Assembly: GCA_049841315.1 (NCBI GenBank)
Contig: JASGDB010000033.1
Coordinates: 1-13,573 of the forward strand
Reading direction: 5' to 3'
DNA: 13,573 bases
Origin: JASGDB01 sp049841315
GTDB taxonomy: Bacteria; Bacteroidota; Bacteroidia; Flavobacteriales; Weeksellaceae
The translations under genes and the position numbers were made by a program. The notes beneath the pieces are model-generated. The model had not been told where the DNA came from, did not search any database, and worked only from the letters and a program-made list of their open reading frames with translations. Shown here piece after piece: positions 6,261 through 13,570 of the stretch (position 1 is the first letter of the stretch; every line of letters begins with the position of its first letter).

Positions 6261-7349
6261 TTAATCGTTTTTGTAAATATCCAGCACAGGAAGCGACTTT
6301 CCCGTAAAATCCCAAAATGCCTGATTTTCCCATGAAGAGCCATCGGAAGCGTCAGTTCCCTTATAAGCCGTCCATTCTCCGCCCCAATAGCAGAAACCGA
6401 CTCCGTTCGGAACTTCGGAAACGATGCTTTTTATTTTTTTAAGAAAATCTGTCTGTCCCTGTGGTGTGGCAGGAAACTGCGGAATCAGCTGGCTCTGCGC
6501 TCCGATTACGTTATGTGTCTGGTCATTCCATTCGAGGGTAAAAGGATAGGAGGTTTCCGCAATCAGGATTTTTTTTGAATATTTTGAGGAAATCTGTGTT
6601 AAAGCATTTTTCAGTTCATCTAAATTTTTCCCGTGCCATAGCGGATAATAGCTGATTCCGATAATATCGTAATCCAAATCTTTAACTTGATTAAAAAACG
6701 AATCCGCACCTTCAAATCCGGCGTAATGCAGAATAATTTTGGTCTTCGGACTGGAAATTTTTACCGCAGAAATTCCTTGTTTTAAAAGTGCTTTGAACTG
6801 ATTAAGATTTGAAATATTTCCTTCGTTCCAAAGGAAGCCGTTATTAATTTCATTCCCAATCTGAATATAATCCGGCTGTATTTCTTCTGCAATAGTTGTA
6901 GTATGATTTTGTACGGCAATTTTCAACTGTTCAAAAGAATAATCTTTCCATACGGAAGGCTTAGTCTGCTGAGAAGGGTCTGCCCACGAATCCGAATAAT
7001 GCAGAGAAATTAGGACTTTCATTCCCTTATTTTTGATTTCTTGTGAAAGTGCTTTTACTGAAGCCAATCCGGAAGTTTCAGTTTCGGGATTTACCCAAAG
7101 GCGAAGGCGCACTGTGTTTCCTCCCGCGTTCTTAAAAGTGGCAAGCATATCCTCAGGAGTTCCTGTATAGTTATAATACACTTTTCCGCTTTTTCTTACT
7201 TCGGGAAGAAAGGAAAAATCCGCGCCTTTTATTTCCGGCTGCTGAGGTTCGGGAACTGGAGTTTCAGGAGTATCCTGCCCCGAAGAATTGCAGGAAAACA
7301 ATAGTAAAGCAATAAAAAAAGGAAGAATATTTTTGAAAGAAAATTTCAT
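6261..7349 (-). CDS. GH53 endo-beta-1,4-galactanase, lipoprotein
   Basis: Glycoside hydrolase family 53 cuts beta-1,4-galactan of type I arabinogalactan, a pectin side chain. The 362-residue product has a lipoprotein signal (MKFSFKNILPFFIALLLFSC, Cys20), a Pro/Glu-rich linker (about 28-39) and a TIM-barrel catalytic domain from GADFSFLPEV (42-51). It carries NTVRLRLWVNP (78-88), LISLHYSDSWADP (113-125), the acid/base Glu167 in QIGNEINNG, the nucleophile Glu265 in LIAETSYPF, and FCYWGGEW (319-326). All are intact, so it should be active at the cell envelope. The start is fixed by the signal peptide and by a promoter 20 bases upstream. It heads the operon with pnuC. No SusC/SusD or other carbohydrate genes are nearby, unlike a normal polysaccharide locus. 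Confidence 0.92.
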   Translation of the reverse strand: MKFSFKNILPFFIALLLFSCNSSGQDTPETPVPEPQQPEIKGADFSFLPEVRKSGKVYYNYTGTPEDMLATFKNAGGNTVRLRLWVNPETETSGLASVKALSQEIKNKGMKVLISLHYSDSWADPSQQTKPSVWKDYSFEQLKIAVQNHTTTIAEEIQPDYIQIGNEINNGFLWNEGNISNLNQFKALLKQGISAVKISSPKTKIILHYAGFEGADSFFNQVKDLDYDIIGISYYPLWHGKNLDELKNALTQISSKYSKKILIAETSYPFTLEWNDQTHNVIGAQSQLIPQFPATPQGQTDFLKKIKSIVSEVPNGVGFCYWGGEWTAYKGTDASDGSSWENQAFWDFTGKSLPVLDIYKND

Positions 7350-7368
7350 TGTATGGTTTAATAATATA

Positions 7369-7400
7369 CAAATATAAGGCATTTCCGCACTTTCGGGCAA
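7369..7400 (-). promoter_or_regulatory. promoter of the GH53-pnuC-lipoprotein operon
   Basis: On the minus strand, TTG (7398-7400), 21 bases, then TATATTTG (7369-7376) match the Bacteroidota pattern TTG-N17-23-TAnnTTTG. The -7 box lies 19 bases before the ATG at 7349, leaving a short leader. Confidence 0.72.
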
Positions 7401-7447
7401 TACTAAAAAAAACACTTTTCAAATTCGTCTTTTAAATTTATAGATTG

Positions 7448-7455
7448 TACTTTTG
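7448..7455 (+). promoter_or_regulatory. promoter -7 box of ccsBA
   Basis: TACTTTTG fits TAnnTTTG. A weak -33 (TTCG at 7424-7427) lies 20 bases upstream. Transcription would start near 7460, so the possible TTG start at 7453 lies inside the promoter and is ruled out in favour of ATG 7492 or 7498. Confidence 0.6.
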
Positions 7456-7497
7456 CGATTCATCTTTTTCGGATTTTCCCCGACAAATTTTATGGTA

Positions 7498-10400
7498 ATG
7501 AAAAAACTTCAGAATATCCTTATTTCCACACGTACAATGGCAGTTCTTCTGCTGGTTTTTGCTATCGCAATGGCGCGTGCCACCTTTATCGAAAACGATT
7601 ACGGAACGCCTGCTGCAAAAGCATTGATTTACGAATCCTGGTGGTTTGAGCTGATTATGTTTCTGCTCATCATCAACTTTATCGGAAACATCGGCAGATA
7701 CCGACTTTGGAGAAAAGAAAAATGGCCGGTACTCGTGTTTCACCTTGCGTTTATTCTTATTTTTATCGGCGGTGCCATTACGCGCTACATCAGTTTTGAA
7801 GGAATCATGCACATCCGAGAAGGGCAGACTTCCAAAGAAATCATTACGGATAAAAATTTCTTTAAAATTCAGATTTTAAAACCGGGAAATGAGCCGCAGC
7901 AATATCAGGATATTCCTTATTTAATGTCTCCTCTCCATAAAAATTTCAAAGCAAATTATGATTATTTCGGAACTAAAATCAGCGTAAAAGCCGTGGATTT
8001 TATCCAAAGAAAAAAAGACAGCCTGATTGCCGACACCAAAGGAGAAGAATTTCTCCATTTCGTAGTTGCCGGAGACAGAGGAAGAGAAAATTACTACTTG
8101 AAATCCGGTGAAACCCAAAATCTGAATGGTACGCTTATCAGTTTCAACAGACCGATTGAAGGTGCTGTGGAATTTAGAAATACTTCGGGACAACTCGAAA
8201 TCAAAACGCCCGTAGACGCCAGCTATATGACCATGGCAACACAGGCAACAGGAACGACAAAAAAAAACGAATACCAGCCTTTGGCTTTGCGAAGTCTTTA
8301 CACCGTAAACGATTTGAGAATCGTAGTTCCCGAAGGTTTGAAAAAAGGAACTTTGAAAGCATTTGAAGGCGACAGAAAAAAAGACAAAGACGTTCCGGAT
8401 CAGCTTACCGTAGAAGTAAAAGGCCCGAAAAATACACTGATAACCGACCTTTCCGTGGAAAAAGGAAACCCGAATGCCTTTAAACAGATTGAACTGGACG
8501 GAATGAACATTATTTTAGGTTTCGGCCCGAAAGTATACAATACGCCTTTTGCCCTGAAACTCGATGATTTCGTAATGGAAACCTATCCGGGAAGCTCATC
8601 GCCGAGTGCGTATGAAAGCCATGTGAAAGTAGTAGATGAAGGAAAAGAAATGCCGTATAAAATTTTTATGAACCACGTACTGAATTACAAAGGTTACCGA
8701 TTTTTTCAGGCAAGTTTTGACCCGGACAGACAGGGAACGGTTCTTTCCGTAAACCACGATTTCTGGGGAACTCTTGTAAGTTATATCGGCTATACATTCC
8801 TGTTTTTGGGAATGTTCGTTACGTTTTTCTGGAAAGGGTCTCACTTCTGGAAGCTGAACAGCATGCTGAAATCGGTAAGCAAAAAGAAAACCGCAACAGT
8901 ATTGCTTTTGCTATTCAGTCTTTCTCTTTCCGCACAGGAAATTGATATGCACGGAACAGACGGAAGCAAAACCGTACACACCCAAAACGACGGACACAAT
9001 CATTCCGAAGATGAAGGACATTCGCACGCCGTTCCCGAAACCGAAAATCCGAGAGCAAAGCAATCTCAGAACTCTAAAATGAGAACCATTTCTGCCGATG
9101 AAATCATTGACAGAAACAAAATCTCCAAAGAACACGCCGAAAAATTCGGATATCTTTTGGTGCAGAATATTGAAGGAAGAATTGTTCCGATGAATACGCA
9201 GGCGCTGGATGTTTTAAGAAAATTATACAAAAGCGATAAGTTTAAAGGAACTAACGGCAAATCGCTCGATGCCAACCAATGGTTTTTATCCGTAAACACT
9301 GATACCGAAACCTGGACAATGGTTCCGCTGATTAAAATTACAAATGGAGGTGATGAGCTGAAGAAAAAAGTAAATGCCAATGCTGAAGGCTATACGTCGC
9401 TGATGAATATGTTCCCGATTGACCCGAAAACGGGAATGCTTCATTATGTTTTGGAAGATGACTATAATACGGCGTTCAAAAAAAAGCCGGCAGAACAAAG
9501 CAAATACGATATTGCCGTAATCGACTTGAACGACCGTGTTCAGGCTTTCAACGAATTTTTCAGCGGACAGTTTCTGAGAATCGTTCCCGTGAAAAACGAC
9601 CCGAATAACCGCTGGAATTCATGGCTGGATGCCAATTTCGAGCCGGATATGGAATCGCAGAAAGTAATGGCGCCGTATTTTCTTTCCATTGTGGAAGCCG
9701 GACAAAACGGAAACTGGAAAAAAGCAGACCAAGAACTCGCCAAATTATCGGAATATCAGCAGAAATGGGGAAAAAATGTAGTTCCCTCAAAAACCAAAGT
9801 AGATATGGAAGTTATCATGAATAACGTGAATATCAACTTCAAACTGCTTATTTTTTATACTCTAATCGCCGGTTTGCTCGTAGTTCTCGGCTTTGTTCAG
9901 CTCTTCAGACCGTCGTATATCATTGATAAAATCATTAAAGTAACGATTTATTTCGGTGCTTTGGGGTGGTTTCTTCAGTTAATAGGACTTATCGGAAGAT
10001 GGTATATTTCCGGTCATGCCCCTTGGAGCAACGGTTACGAAGCTATCGTATTTATATCGTGGGTGGGAATTACGGCAGGATTTGCCCTTTACAGAAATTC
10101 CAATGCATTGATACCTGCCGCCGGTTTTACGGTAGCGGTGATGATGATGGGATTTGCGCACGGAGGTTCTGCATTAGACCCGCAGATTACGCCTTTGGTT
10201 CCGGTGCTTAAATCGTACTGGCTCATTGTTCACGTTGCCGTTATCGTGGCGAGCTACGGATTATTCGGATTGTCTTTCGTTATCGCGGTTATCGTGTTGC
10301 TCTTTTATATTTTTACAAACAGGAAAGTATTTAAAATTCATAATGATAAAGCGATTAAGGAACTTACGATTGTTTCTGAAATGTCATTAACGATAGGTTT

Positions 10401-10761
10401 ATTCCTATTAACTGTAGGAACATTTCTCGGAGGAATTTGGGCAAACGAATCATGGGGCAGATACTGGAGCTGGGACCCGAAAGAAACATGGGCGTTTATT
10501 TCGGTAATGATATATGCTTTTGTACTGCACATGCGGCTGATTCCGGGACTGAGAGGAAGATGGGCTTTCCATACTGCGGCCATGTTTGCGGTTAGTACGG
10601 TTGTGATGACGTATTTCGGCGTGAACTATTACCTGAGCGGACTTCACTCTTACGCAGCGGGAGACCCTGTTCCGATTCCGGCGTGGGTGTACATCGGGAT
10701 TACAACGATGATTGCACTTTCGGTTTTTTCTTTTGTAAAATTCAGAAAGCTGAAAAAATAA
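7498..10761 (+). CDS. ccsBA: fused ResB/CcsB-CcsA cytochrome c biogenesis protein
   Basis: This is the system II cytochrome c synthase, which exports heme and attaches it to CXXCH motifs in the periplasm. The 1087-residue single chain joins both subunits, as in other Bacteroidota and Helicobacter. The N-terminal ResB-like part has three membrane segments within about residues 10-100 (including a VFHLAF His) and a fourth near 420-445 after a large periplasmic domain. Then come a signal-like stretch (KKKTATVLLLLFSLSLSAQE, 462-481), a His-rich linker (about 484-511), a second soluble domain, and a CcsA-type C-terminus (about 781-1087). The heme-binding WWD motif is WGRYWSWDPKETW (986-998). His residues in SGHAPWSNGYE, WLIVHVAV and GLHSYAAGD fit the known heme ligands. 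ATG 7492 could add two residues. Confidence 0.93.
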   Translation: MKKLQNILISTRTMAVLLLVFAIAMARATFIENDYGTPAAKALIYESWWFELIMFLLIINFIGNIGRYRLWRKEKWPVLVFHLAFILIFIGGAITRYISFEGIMHIREGQTSKEIITDKNFFKIQILKPGNEPQQYQDIPYLMSPLHKNFKANYDYFGTKISVKAVDFIQRKKDSLIADTKGEEFLHFVVAGDRGRENYYLKSGETQNLNGTLISFNRPIEGAVEFRNTSGQLEIKTPVDASYMTMATQATGTTKKNEYQPLALRSLYTVNDLRIVVPEGLKKGTLKAFEGDRKKDKDVPDQLTVEVKGPKNTLITDLSVEKGNPNAFKQIELDGMNIILGFGPKVYNTPFALKLDDFVMETYPGSSSPSAYESHVKVVDEGKEMPYKIFMNHVLNYKGYRFFQASFDPDRQGTVLSVNHDFWGTLVSYIGYTFLFLGMFVTFFWKGSHFWKLNSMLKSVSKKKTATVLLLLFSLSLSAQEIDMHGTDGSKTVHTQNDGHNHSEDEGHSHAVPETENPRAKQSQNSKMRTISADEIIDRNKISKEHAEKFGYLLVQNIEGRIVPMNTQALDVLRKLYKSDKFKGTNGKSLDANQWFLSVNTDTETWTMVPLIKITNGGDELKKKVNANAEGYTSLMNMFPIDPKTGMLHYVLEDDYNTAFKKKPAEQSKYDIAVIDLNDRVQAFNEFFSGQFLRIVPVKNDPNNRWNSWLDANFEPDMESQKVMAPYFLSIVEAGQNGNWKKADQELAKLSEYQQKWGKNVVPSKTKVDMEVIMNNVNINFKLLIFYTLIAGLLVVLGFVQLFRPSYIIDKIIKVTIYFGALGWFLQLIGLIGRWYISGHAPWSNGYEAIVFISWVGITAGFALYRNSNALIPAAGFTVAVMMMGFAHGGSALDPQITPLVPVLKSYWLIVHVAVIVASYGLFGLSFVIAVIVLLFYIFTNRKVFKIHNDKAIKELTIVSEMSLTIGLFLLTVGTFLGGIWANESWGRYWSWDPKETWAFISVMIYAFVLHMRLIPGLRGRWAFHTAAMFAVSTVVMTYFGVNYYLSGLHSYAAGDPVPIPAWVYIGITTMIALSVFSFVKFRKLKK

Positions 10762-10875
10762 TACCTTCCGAAAGACATCAATGAATTTGATATTTCGGCT
10801 TATCCGCAGAGCATTTACCTTATCCGCCTGAAATACGGAACGCAGTGGGAAACTTTTAAAATTATTAAAAATTAG
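10762..10875 (+). pseudogene. orphan C-terminal remnant of a T9SS type A sorting domain
   Basis: Directly after the ccsBA stop, and in the same frame, 37 codons run to TAG at 10873-10875. They include EFDISAYPQSIYLIRL and end in WETFKIIKN. This is the closing part of the Por secretion tail, whose family pattern is IDLS-LPxGIYLL-followed by KIIK at the C-terminus. It lacks a start codon and the rest of a cargo protein. In T9SS the tail of about 70-80 residues sends a protein through the outer membrane and is cut off. I read it as the end of a deleted secreted-protein gene, whose terminator at 10885 is still in place. Frame agreement with ccsBA has a one-in-three chance. Confidence 0.7.
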
Positions 10876-10884
10876 AAATATATC

Positions 10885-10909
10885 AAAAGCAACTCTTTCG
10901 GTTGCTTTT
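10885..10909 (+). terminator. intrinsic terminator after ccsBA and the T9SS remnant
   Basis: Stem AAAAGCAAC / GTTGCTTTT with a 7-base loop TCTTTCG, then further T and C. It follows the remnant stop by 9 bases and probably now ends the ccsBA transcript. Confidence 0.8.
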
Positions 10910-10937
10910 TCCTTTCTCCCAAACCAATAATTTTCCG

Positions 10938-10945
10938 TAAATTCG
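10938..10945 (+). promoter_or_regulatory. candidate -7 box of lpdA
   Basis: TAAATTCG differs from TAnnTTTG at one base and lies 17 bases before the lpdA ATG. TTTC at 10913-10916, 21 bases upstream, could be a poor -33 element. The call rests mainly on position between a terminator and a gene start. Confidence 0.4.
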
Positions 10946-10962
10946 CATAAATTTTTAATCAA

Positions 10963-12354
10963 ATGAATTACGATATTATTGTCATCGGAAGCGGACCGGG
11001 CGGTTATGTTACGGCAATCCGGGCTTCTCAGTTAGGATTCAAAACCGCTATTGTGGAAAAAGAAAACCTTGGCGGAATCTGCCTGAACTGGGGTTGTATT
11101 CCTACAAAAGCATTACTGAAATCGGCTCACGTTTTCAATTATCTGAAACACGCCGAAGACTACGGACTGAACAAAGTGGAAAATCCGGGATTCGAGTTTT
11201 CCAATGTCATTCAGCGAAGCCGTGGAGTGGCTTCCAAAATGAGCGGAGGCATCCAGTTTCTGATGAAAAAAAATAAAATCGATGTGATAATGGGAACGGC
11301 GAAAGTGAAAGCCGGAAAGAAAATTGATGTAACGGATGCCGACGGGAAAACGTCCGAATACTCCGCAAATCATATCATCATCGCAACCGGAGCACGTTCC
11401 AGAGAACTTCCGAATCTTCCGCAGGACGGCAAAAAAGTGATTGGTTACAGACAGGCGCTTTCACTTCCGGAACAGCCGAAATCAATGATTGTGGTCGGTT
11501 CCGGTGCTATCGGAGTGGAATTCGCGGATTTTTACAATACAATGGGAACGAAAGTAACGATTGTGGAATTTATGCCGAATATTGTTCCCGTAGAAGACGA
11601 AGAAGTTTCAAAACACGTTGAAAAATCCCTGAAAAAATCGGGAATCGATATTATGACCAATTCTTCCGTAGAATCTGTTGATACAAGCGGAAACGGTGTG
11701 AAAGCAAAAGTAAAAACAGCCGACGGAGAAATCACGCTTGAAGCCGATATTCTTCTTTCCGCTGTCGGAATCGCTGCGAATGTGGAAGGAATCGGGCTGG
11801 AAGAAGTGGGCATCAAAACCGATAAAGGCAGAGTTCTGGTAAACGAATGGTACGAAACTTCCGTTCCGGGATATTATGCGATTGGTGATATTATTCCGAC
11901 TCAGGCTTTGGCGCACGTTGCTTCAGCAGAGGGAATTACCTGCGTTGAAAAAATCAAAGGCATTCACACCGAAAAAATCGACTACGGAAATATTCCGGGA
12001 TGCACCTATTGTCATCCGGAAATCGCTTCTGTCGGACTTACCGAAAAACAGGCAAAAGAAAAAGGCTACGAAATCAAAGTCGGGAAATTTCCGTTATCCG
12101 CTTCCGGAAAAGCAACAGCAAACGGCGATACAGACGGTTTCATCAAAGTAATTTTCGATGCGAAATACGGAGAATGGCTCGGTTGTCATATGGTTGGCGA
12201 CGGCGTTACCGATATGATTGCAGAAGCGGTTGTGGCAAGAAAATTAGAAACTACCGGACACGAAATCCTAAAATCTATCCACCCGCACCCGACCATTTCC
12301 GAGGCGGTAATGGAAGCGGTTGCTGCGGCTTATGGCGAGGTGATTCATATTTAA
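10963..12354 (+). CDS. lpdA: dihydrolipoyl dehydrogenase
   Basis: This E3 flavoprotein re-oxidises dihydrolipoamide of 2-oxoacid dehydrogenase complexes or the glycine cleavage system, giving NADH. The 463-residue length is normal. Seen in order: FAD-binding GSGPGG (9-14), redox-active Cys40 and Cys45 in GGICLNWGCIPTK, NAD-binding VVGSGAIGVEFA (177-188), the second FAD motif around YAIGD, and the dimer domain ending in HPHPTISE, with catalytic His442 and Glu447. All active residues are present. It stands alone, so which complex it serves cannot be told. Flavobacteria often carry more than one lpd gene. Hairpins follow the gene. Confidence 0.96.
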   Translation: MNYDIIVIGSGPGGYVTAIRASQLGFKTAIVEKENLGGICLNWGCIPTKALLKSAHVFNYLKHAEDYGLNKVENPGFEFSNVIQRSRGVASKMSGGIQFLMKKNKIDVIMGTAKVKAGKKIDVTDADGKTSEYSANHIIIATGARSRELPNLPQDGKKVIGYRQALSLPEQPKSMIVVGSGAIGVEFADFYNTMGTKVTIVEFMPNIVPVEDEEVSKHVEKSLKKSGIDIMTNSSVESVDTSGNGVKAKVKTADGEITLEADILLSAVGIAANVEGIGLEEVGIKTDKGRVLVNEWYETSVPGYYAIGDIIPTQALAHVASAEGITCVEKIKGIHTEKIDYGNIPGCTYCHPEIASVGLTEKQAKEKGYEIKVGKFPLSASGKATANGDTDGFIKVIFDAKYGEWLGCHMVGDGVTDMIAEAVVARKLETTGHEILKSIHPHPTISEAVMEAVAAAYGEVIHI

Positions 12355-12379
12355 AAATTGAAATAAACTATTTAAAATC

Positions 12380-12413
12380 AACCCTTTCAGAATTGAAACT
12401 CCGAAAGGGTTTT
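12380..12413 (+). terminator. intrinsic terminator of lpdA
   Basis: Nine-pair stem AACCCTTTC / GAAAGGGTT with a 14-base loop, followed by TT. It lies 26 bases past the lpdA stop. Confidence 0.75.
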
Positions 12414-12424
12414 CAGTGTGTGTG

Positions 12425-12464
12425 AGTGTTGTGAGAGCTTAAAGCTCTCACAACGCTTTTTTTT
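12425..12464 (+). terminator. second, very strong hairpin with T-run
   Basis: GTTGTGAGAGCTT / AAGCTCTCACAAC is a perfect 13-bp inverted repeat around one A (12428-12454); weaker pairs extend it to 12425-12457. Eight T residues follow. It is a textbook intrinsic terminator placed behind the lpdA terminator. Confidence 0.8.
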
Positions 12465-12487
12465 ATGTTGATATTATTGAACCGCCT

Positions 12488-12520
12488 AAACCTCATAGGT
12501 TTTTAAAACCTATGAGGTTT
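12488..12520. repeat. 33-bp palindromic element
   Basis: AAACCTCATAGGTTTT (12488-12503), one T, then AAAACCTATGAGGTTT (12505-12520): a perfect 16-bp inverted repeat. It can serve as a bidirectional terminator for lpdA and for the minus-strand patatin gene. Palindromes of this kind recur in Flavobacteriia intergenic DNA, which I state from memory and not from a search. Confidence 0.75.
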
Positions 12521-12548
12521 TCAAACGCTGAAAGAATTTTTTATGAGC

Positions 12549-12590
12549 GTTGTGAACTTGAAGCCCCAGCACTTTTTTATGTTATTCAAC
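12549..12590. repeat. degenerate direct copy of the hairpin at 12428-12482
   Basis: Both copies follow the same plan: GTTGTGA, CTT-AAGC, CA, TTTTTTATGTT, ATT-AAC. Copy A has GTTGTGAGAGCTTAAAGC and copy B GTTGTGAACTTGAAGC, and copy B has lost the pairing arm. The 33-bp palindrome lies between the copies. This suggests a duplicated repeat unit, one arm of which has decayed. Confidence 0.5.
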
Positions 12591-12627
12591 TGTCAACCTC
12601 AAAGATTTTTTAATTCTGAAAAAGGGT

Positions 12628-13407
12628 TTATTCTTTGGCAAAATTTTCATCATAACTTTCCTTTGCAGCCTGATAACCGATTTGGAAAATTTCATCCAAA
12701 ACCTCTGCTTTTCTTTCAAACATTCCGAATTTGGACAGTTTTTTTGAAGTGATGAACCAGTCGCAGTACGAAAACTTATGAAGCTCCGTCCGGTACGAAA
12801 GCAAATCATAAGAGCGGGAAACTACACTTTTGATTGTAGTCAAATCTTTCAGTTCCACATCCTGTGGCGGCGAAACGAAAACTCCAATCATTTTGCCACA
12901 TTCATTTTTGATAATATCAGCCGGAAAATTATTGAGAACACCTCCATCGCTGTACAATTCGTTTCCGATAATATAAGGCGTAGTAACTCCCGGAACCGAG
13001 CAGGACGCAATAATAGCATCCACTACTTTAAAATCTTTATCAAAAATTTTCTGTTTTCCGGAAACCAGCTCTGTTGCTACAATACGAACGTCTTTTCCTA
13101 ATTCTCCTATCGTTGTCTTACGGAAAACCGGCTCAAGATACATCCTGAAAATTCCTGATGAAACCAATCCGGGCTGATTGAACGTGAAATGCTTCCAATT
13201 AAAAAAATATACAGATTTGAAAAAATCCACAATTTCTTCCGGAGATTTTCCTGCCGAATACAGCGAACCAACAATAGAACCGGCGCTGCAGCATGCTAAA
13301 ATTTCAGGTTCAATATTCTTTTCTTTCAGGAATTTCAAAACTCCGGCGTGTGCAACGCCTTTGGTTCCGCCCCCTGAAAGTACCATTCCTAATTTTGAAT
13401 TTTTCAT
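12628..13407 (-). CDS. patatin-like phospholipase with altered nucleophile elbow
   Basis: Patatin-like proteins are acyl hydrolases with a Ser-Asp dyad. The 259-residue product has the oxyanion loop LSGGGTKGVAHAGVL (10-24), Ser41 in the elbow, IIASCSVPGVTTP (132-144) and catalytic Asp154 in SDGGVLNNFP. There is no signal peptide, so it is probably cytosolic. The elbow is ACCSAGSIVG, so the first Gly of GxSxG is Cys39; the DNA reads GCA TGC TGC AGC GCC GGT there. Homologues usually begin with the first beta-strand, which favours ATG 13407; an ATG at 13425 adds MVNFVE. A TAATTTTG box (13413-13420) sits within those codons, also favouring the later start, though no -33 is visible. Confidence 0.88.
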   Translation of the reverse strand: MKNSKLGMVLSGGGTKGVAHAGVLKFLKEKNIEPEILACCSAGSIVGSLYSAGKSPEEIVDFFKSVYFFNWKHFTFNQPGLVSSGIFRMYLEPVFRKTTIGELGKDVRIVATELVSGKQKIFDKDFKVVDAIIASCSVPGVTTPYIIGNELYSDGGVLNNFPADIIKNECGKMIGVFVSPPQDVELKDLTTIKSVVSRSYDLLSYRTELHKFSYCDWFITSKKLSKFGMFERKAEVLDEIFQIGYQAAKESYDENFAKE

Positions 13408-13446
13408 TTCTACAAAATTAACCATTATAATGAGAAAAATAAATTA

Positions 13447-13570
13447 GTTCTTCGACAAAAACTGTGGATTTTAAAATTAACTTTTATCTATAATTCTAAA
13501 TTTCTGTTCTTTTGTCTTGAAACAAAAGAACCAAAAGTTCAAGACTTGGAAACTCGGCTAAAATTTTAAA
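13447..13570. repeat. 124-bp dispersed-type repeat, right copy
   Basis: Inverted partner of 40-163, with one base difference. It begins 39 bases upstream of the patatin ATG, so it lies in or beside that promoter region. The inner hairpin GTTCTTTTGT / ACAAAAGAAC is at 13506-13531. Three bases beyond its end the window stops; two of them match the left copy, so the full unit may be longer. Confidence 0.9.

Noticed and set aside
7350..7440. Thiamine riboswitch ahead of the operon with pnuC
   Set aside because: The space upstream is short, and no conserved thiamine-box sequences are present; a normal promoter fills it.
7453..7497. TTG start giving ccsBA 15 extra residues
   Set aside because: The TTG lies within the TAnnTTTG promoter box, so it is unlikely to be in the message.
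10450..10962. 170-residue minus-strand frame over the ccsBA end
   Set aside because: Antisense to conserved CcsA coding, including the WWD motif; no protein-like features.
12488..12520. CRISPR-like repeat
   Set aside because: Only one palindromic unit; no regular array of repeats and spacers.
12543..12752. 69-residue plus-strand frame after the hairpins
   Set aside because: Antisense to the patatin C-terminus and running through the repeat copy; not protein-like.
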